From: Lachnospiraceae bacterium
Lineage (GTDB): Bacteria > Bacillota > Clostridia > Lachnospirales > Lachnospiraceae
DNA length: 64,000 nt
Direction of reading: 5' to 3'
NCBI GenBank assembly: GCA_910575565.1
Contig: CAJTFL010000003.1
Location: 124,001 to 188,000 of the forward strand
Shown: positions 62,912 through 64,000 of the stretch, in pieces
How positions within the stretch are numbered: the first letter of the stretch is position 1
How the letters are laid out: every line of letters starts with the position of its first letter
Program-made: the position numbers and the translations under genes
Notes under the pieces: model-generated
Databases searched by the model: none
Seen by the model: only the letters and a program-made list of their open reading frames with translations
Told to the model about the DNA's origin: nothing

Positions 62912-63382
62912 TTAATGATAAGGGATAAATTTCGTGATATTGGCCTCATTCAGCACAATGTCGTAGTAATTCACATCATCCCGGCTGTTCCAGCCAAGGC
63001 CTTTCCAAAAGGCGTTTCCCACCTGATTGGACTTAAAGGCAATCAGGCAGATTTTATTGATCCCCTCTTTTTCCAGGGCCTTCATGCAGGCTCCCACCAT
63101 CCGATACCCTACCCCGTGCTTCCGGTACTTTTCCGATACGCAAACATGGTAAAAATAGCCGGTCCTGCCGTCATGGCCGCAAAGGATATCCCCTACGATA
63201 TGCCCGTTCTGCACCGCCACCACGCTGGTGGTCGGATTCCTTTTTAAGAACCGCTCCACGCCCTCACGGGAATCATCGATGGAACGGATGCCAAAGCCTT
63301 TAATGCTCATCCACAGCTGATATACCCTGTCATAGTCTTCCGGCATCATCTCCCGGATAATAATGTCAAATGTCCCTGCCAT
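62912..63382 (-). CDS. GNAT acetyltransferase within the arginine operon
   Basis: A 156-residue GNAT with IIREMMPEDYDRVYQLWMSI at the start, YHVCVSEKYRKHGVGYRMVG (R-K-H-G-V-G acetyl-CoA loop) near residue 85 and INKICLIAFKSNQVGNAFWK then GLGWNSRDD. It lies between argC and argJ with short spacers, a position that suggests a role in arginine synthesis, possibly as an N-acetylglutamate synthase that primes the cycle. That role is inferred from context only. Confidence 0.85.
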   Translation of the reverse strand: MAGTFDIIIREMMPEDYDRVYQLWMSIKGFGIRSIDDSREGVERFLKRNPTTSVVAVQNGHIVGDILCGHDGRTGYFYHVCVSEKYRKHGVGYRMVGACMKALEKEGINKICLIAFKSNQVGNAFWKGLGWNSRDDVNYYDIVLNEANITKFIPYH

Positions 63383-63394
63383 GGCAGCTCCGTC

Positions 63395-64000
63395 CTATGG
63401 GAACATGGGGGCTAAGCGAAGGCCTTTATCCTCCGGAAGGCCGAACATTAAATTCATGTTCTGGATCGCCTGCCCGGCAGCTCCCTTTACCATGTTATCC
63501 ATAGCTCCCATGATAATCACCCGCTTTGTCCGGGGATCAAGCTTGAAATTCACATCCACAAAATTGCTTCCCTTCACCCACCGGGTTTCCGGGCAAACCC
63601 CTTCGTTTAATACCCGGACAAAGCGCTCGTCCCCGTAATACCGGCGATAGATTTCCCGCACATCCTTATCAGAAACTTCCTTTGCCAGGGACGCGTAAGC
63701 CGTCACCAGGATCCCTCTGTCCATGGGAACTAAGTGGGGGGTAAAATTAACCGTAACCGGCCTTCCTGCGGCACAGGAAAGCTGCTCTTCAATCTCTGGC
63801 GTATGGCGGTGGGCAGCCACGCCGTAAGCCTTGATGCTTTCATTTACCTCGCAGTATAAATTATTCACCTTCGCCCCTCTCCCGGCCCCGGAAGTGCCGG
63901 ACTTGGCGTCGATGATTAGCGTATCCGGATCAATCAGCCCCTCCTTTGCCAGCGGATAAATGGAGAGGAAGGTGCAGGTAGGGTAGCAGCCCGGATTGGC
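63395..64000 (-). CDS. argC: N-acetyl-gamma-glutamyl-phosphate reductase, C-terminal part
   Basis: The gene is cut by the right edge. The visible 201 residues begin ANPGCYPTCTFLSIYPLAKE, with the catalytic Cys of NPGCYPT, then SGTSGAGRGAKVNNLYCEVN, AYGVAAHRHTPEIEEQLS, FTPHLVPMDRGI and MGAMDNMVKGAAGQAIQNMN. It is the NADPH-dependent reductase of arginine synthesis and is probably the first gene of the argC-GNAT-J-B-D operon. The true start lies outside the window; the internal ATG at 63868 is not the start. Confidence 0.95.
   Translation of the reverse strand, partial: ANPGCYPTCTFLSIYPLAKEGLIDPDTLIIDAKSGTSGAGRGAKVNNLYCEVNESIKAYGVAAHRHTPEIEEQLSCAAGRPVTVNFTPHLVPMDRGILVTAYASLAKEVSDKDVREIYRRYYGDERFVRVLNEGVCPETRWVKGSNFVDVNFKLDPRTKRVIIMGAMDNMVKGAAGQAIQNMNLMFGLPEDKGLRLAPMFP

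Overview
The window looks like a chromosomal segment of an anaerobic Firmicute of the Lachnospiraceae (Clostridium cluster XIVa) type, at roughly 50 % GC. The indications are the PPi-dependent phosphofructokinase, the NfnAB transhydrogenase pair, AddAB instead of RecBCD, the order rimP-nusA-ylxR-ylxQ-infB-rbfA-nrnA-truB-ribF, an FMN-riboswitch ribDE-BA-H cluster, and strong SD/sigma-A signals. The species cannot be named from this sequence. No tRNA, rRNA, CRISPR array, integrase or transposase was seen.

Layout. 1-3170: the 5' end of an unknown gene, then a zinc/cadmium resistance operon (ArsR repressor, small HMA protein, P1B ATPase) with a clear operator-promoter. 3245-11468: a defence-type island on the plus strand, with a decayed SNF2-like helicase, a small unknown gene, type III Mod and Res, and an AlbA/schlafen-type regulator with a palindromic operator around its own -10 box. 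11484-15719: the riboflavin operon with its riboswitch. 15715-23132: small unknown proteins, a degenerate GGDEF-EAL protein, an AI-2E exporter, a GNAT and RlmCD. 23245-27787: pcrA behind a promoter carrying two LexA-like boxes, pfp, and an HPr-like protein without the catalytic histidine. 28028-36923: the long rimP-to-ribF translation operon. 37205-42450: an ABC importer without a binding protein, a YjfB-like peptide, nfnAB and an aldose epimerase. 42743-45871: folA followed by an AT-rich accessory block (membrane/PLD-like protein, frameshifted radical SAM gene, ThyX-like protein). 45959-53475: addBA. 53645-57431: FMN-bind-like protein, RlmH, GNAT, orphan WalR-like regulator, ComEA and a DMT transporter. 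57831-64000: folD, fchA and the arginine operon argD-B-J-GNAT-C, running off the right edge.

The most unusual signal is not a gene. It is a dispersed intergenic repeat family (called family A here) at 17077, 22587 and 44976, with a divergent reverse member at 57464 and border fragments at about 311, 13740, 27211 and 54398. Copies share borders (cgttcagcccgcgcc ... ctggctgaac) that pair with each other and enclose inner hairpins. Between copies the stems differ by paired, compensatory substitutions, so the fold itself appears to be kept. A second, shorter palindromic family (family B) lies at 15072, 18686 and 25601. Independently, several housekeeping genes (infB, nusA, pcrA, addA, addB, ribD) carry in-frame tandem-repeat expansions, which suggests an active slippage or recombination tendency in this genome.
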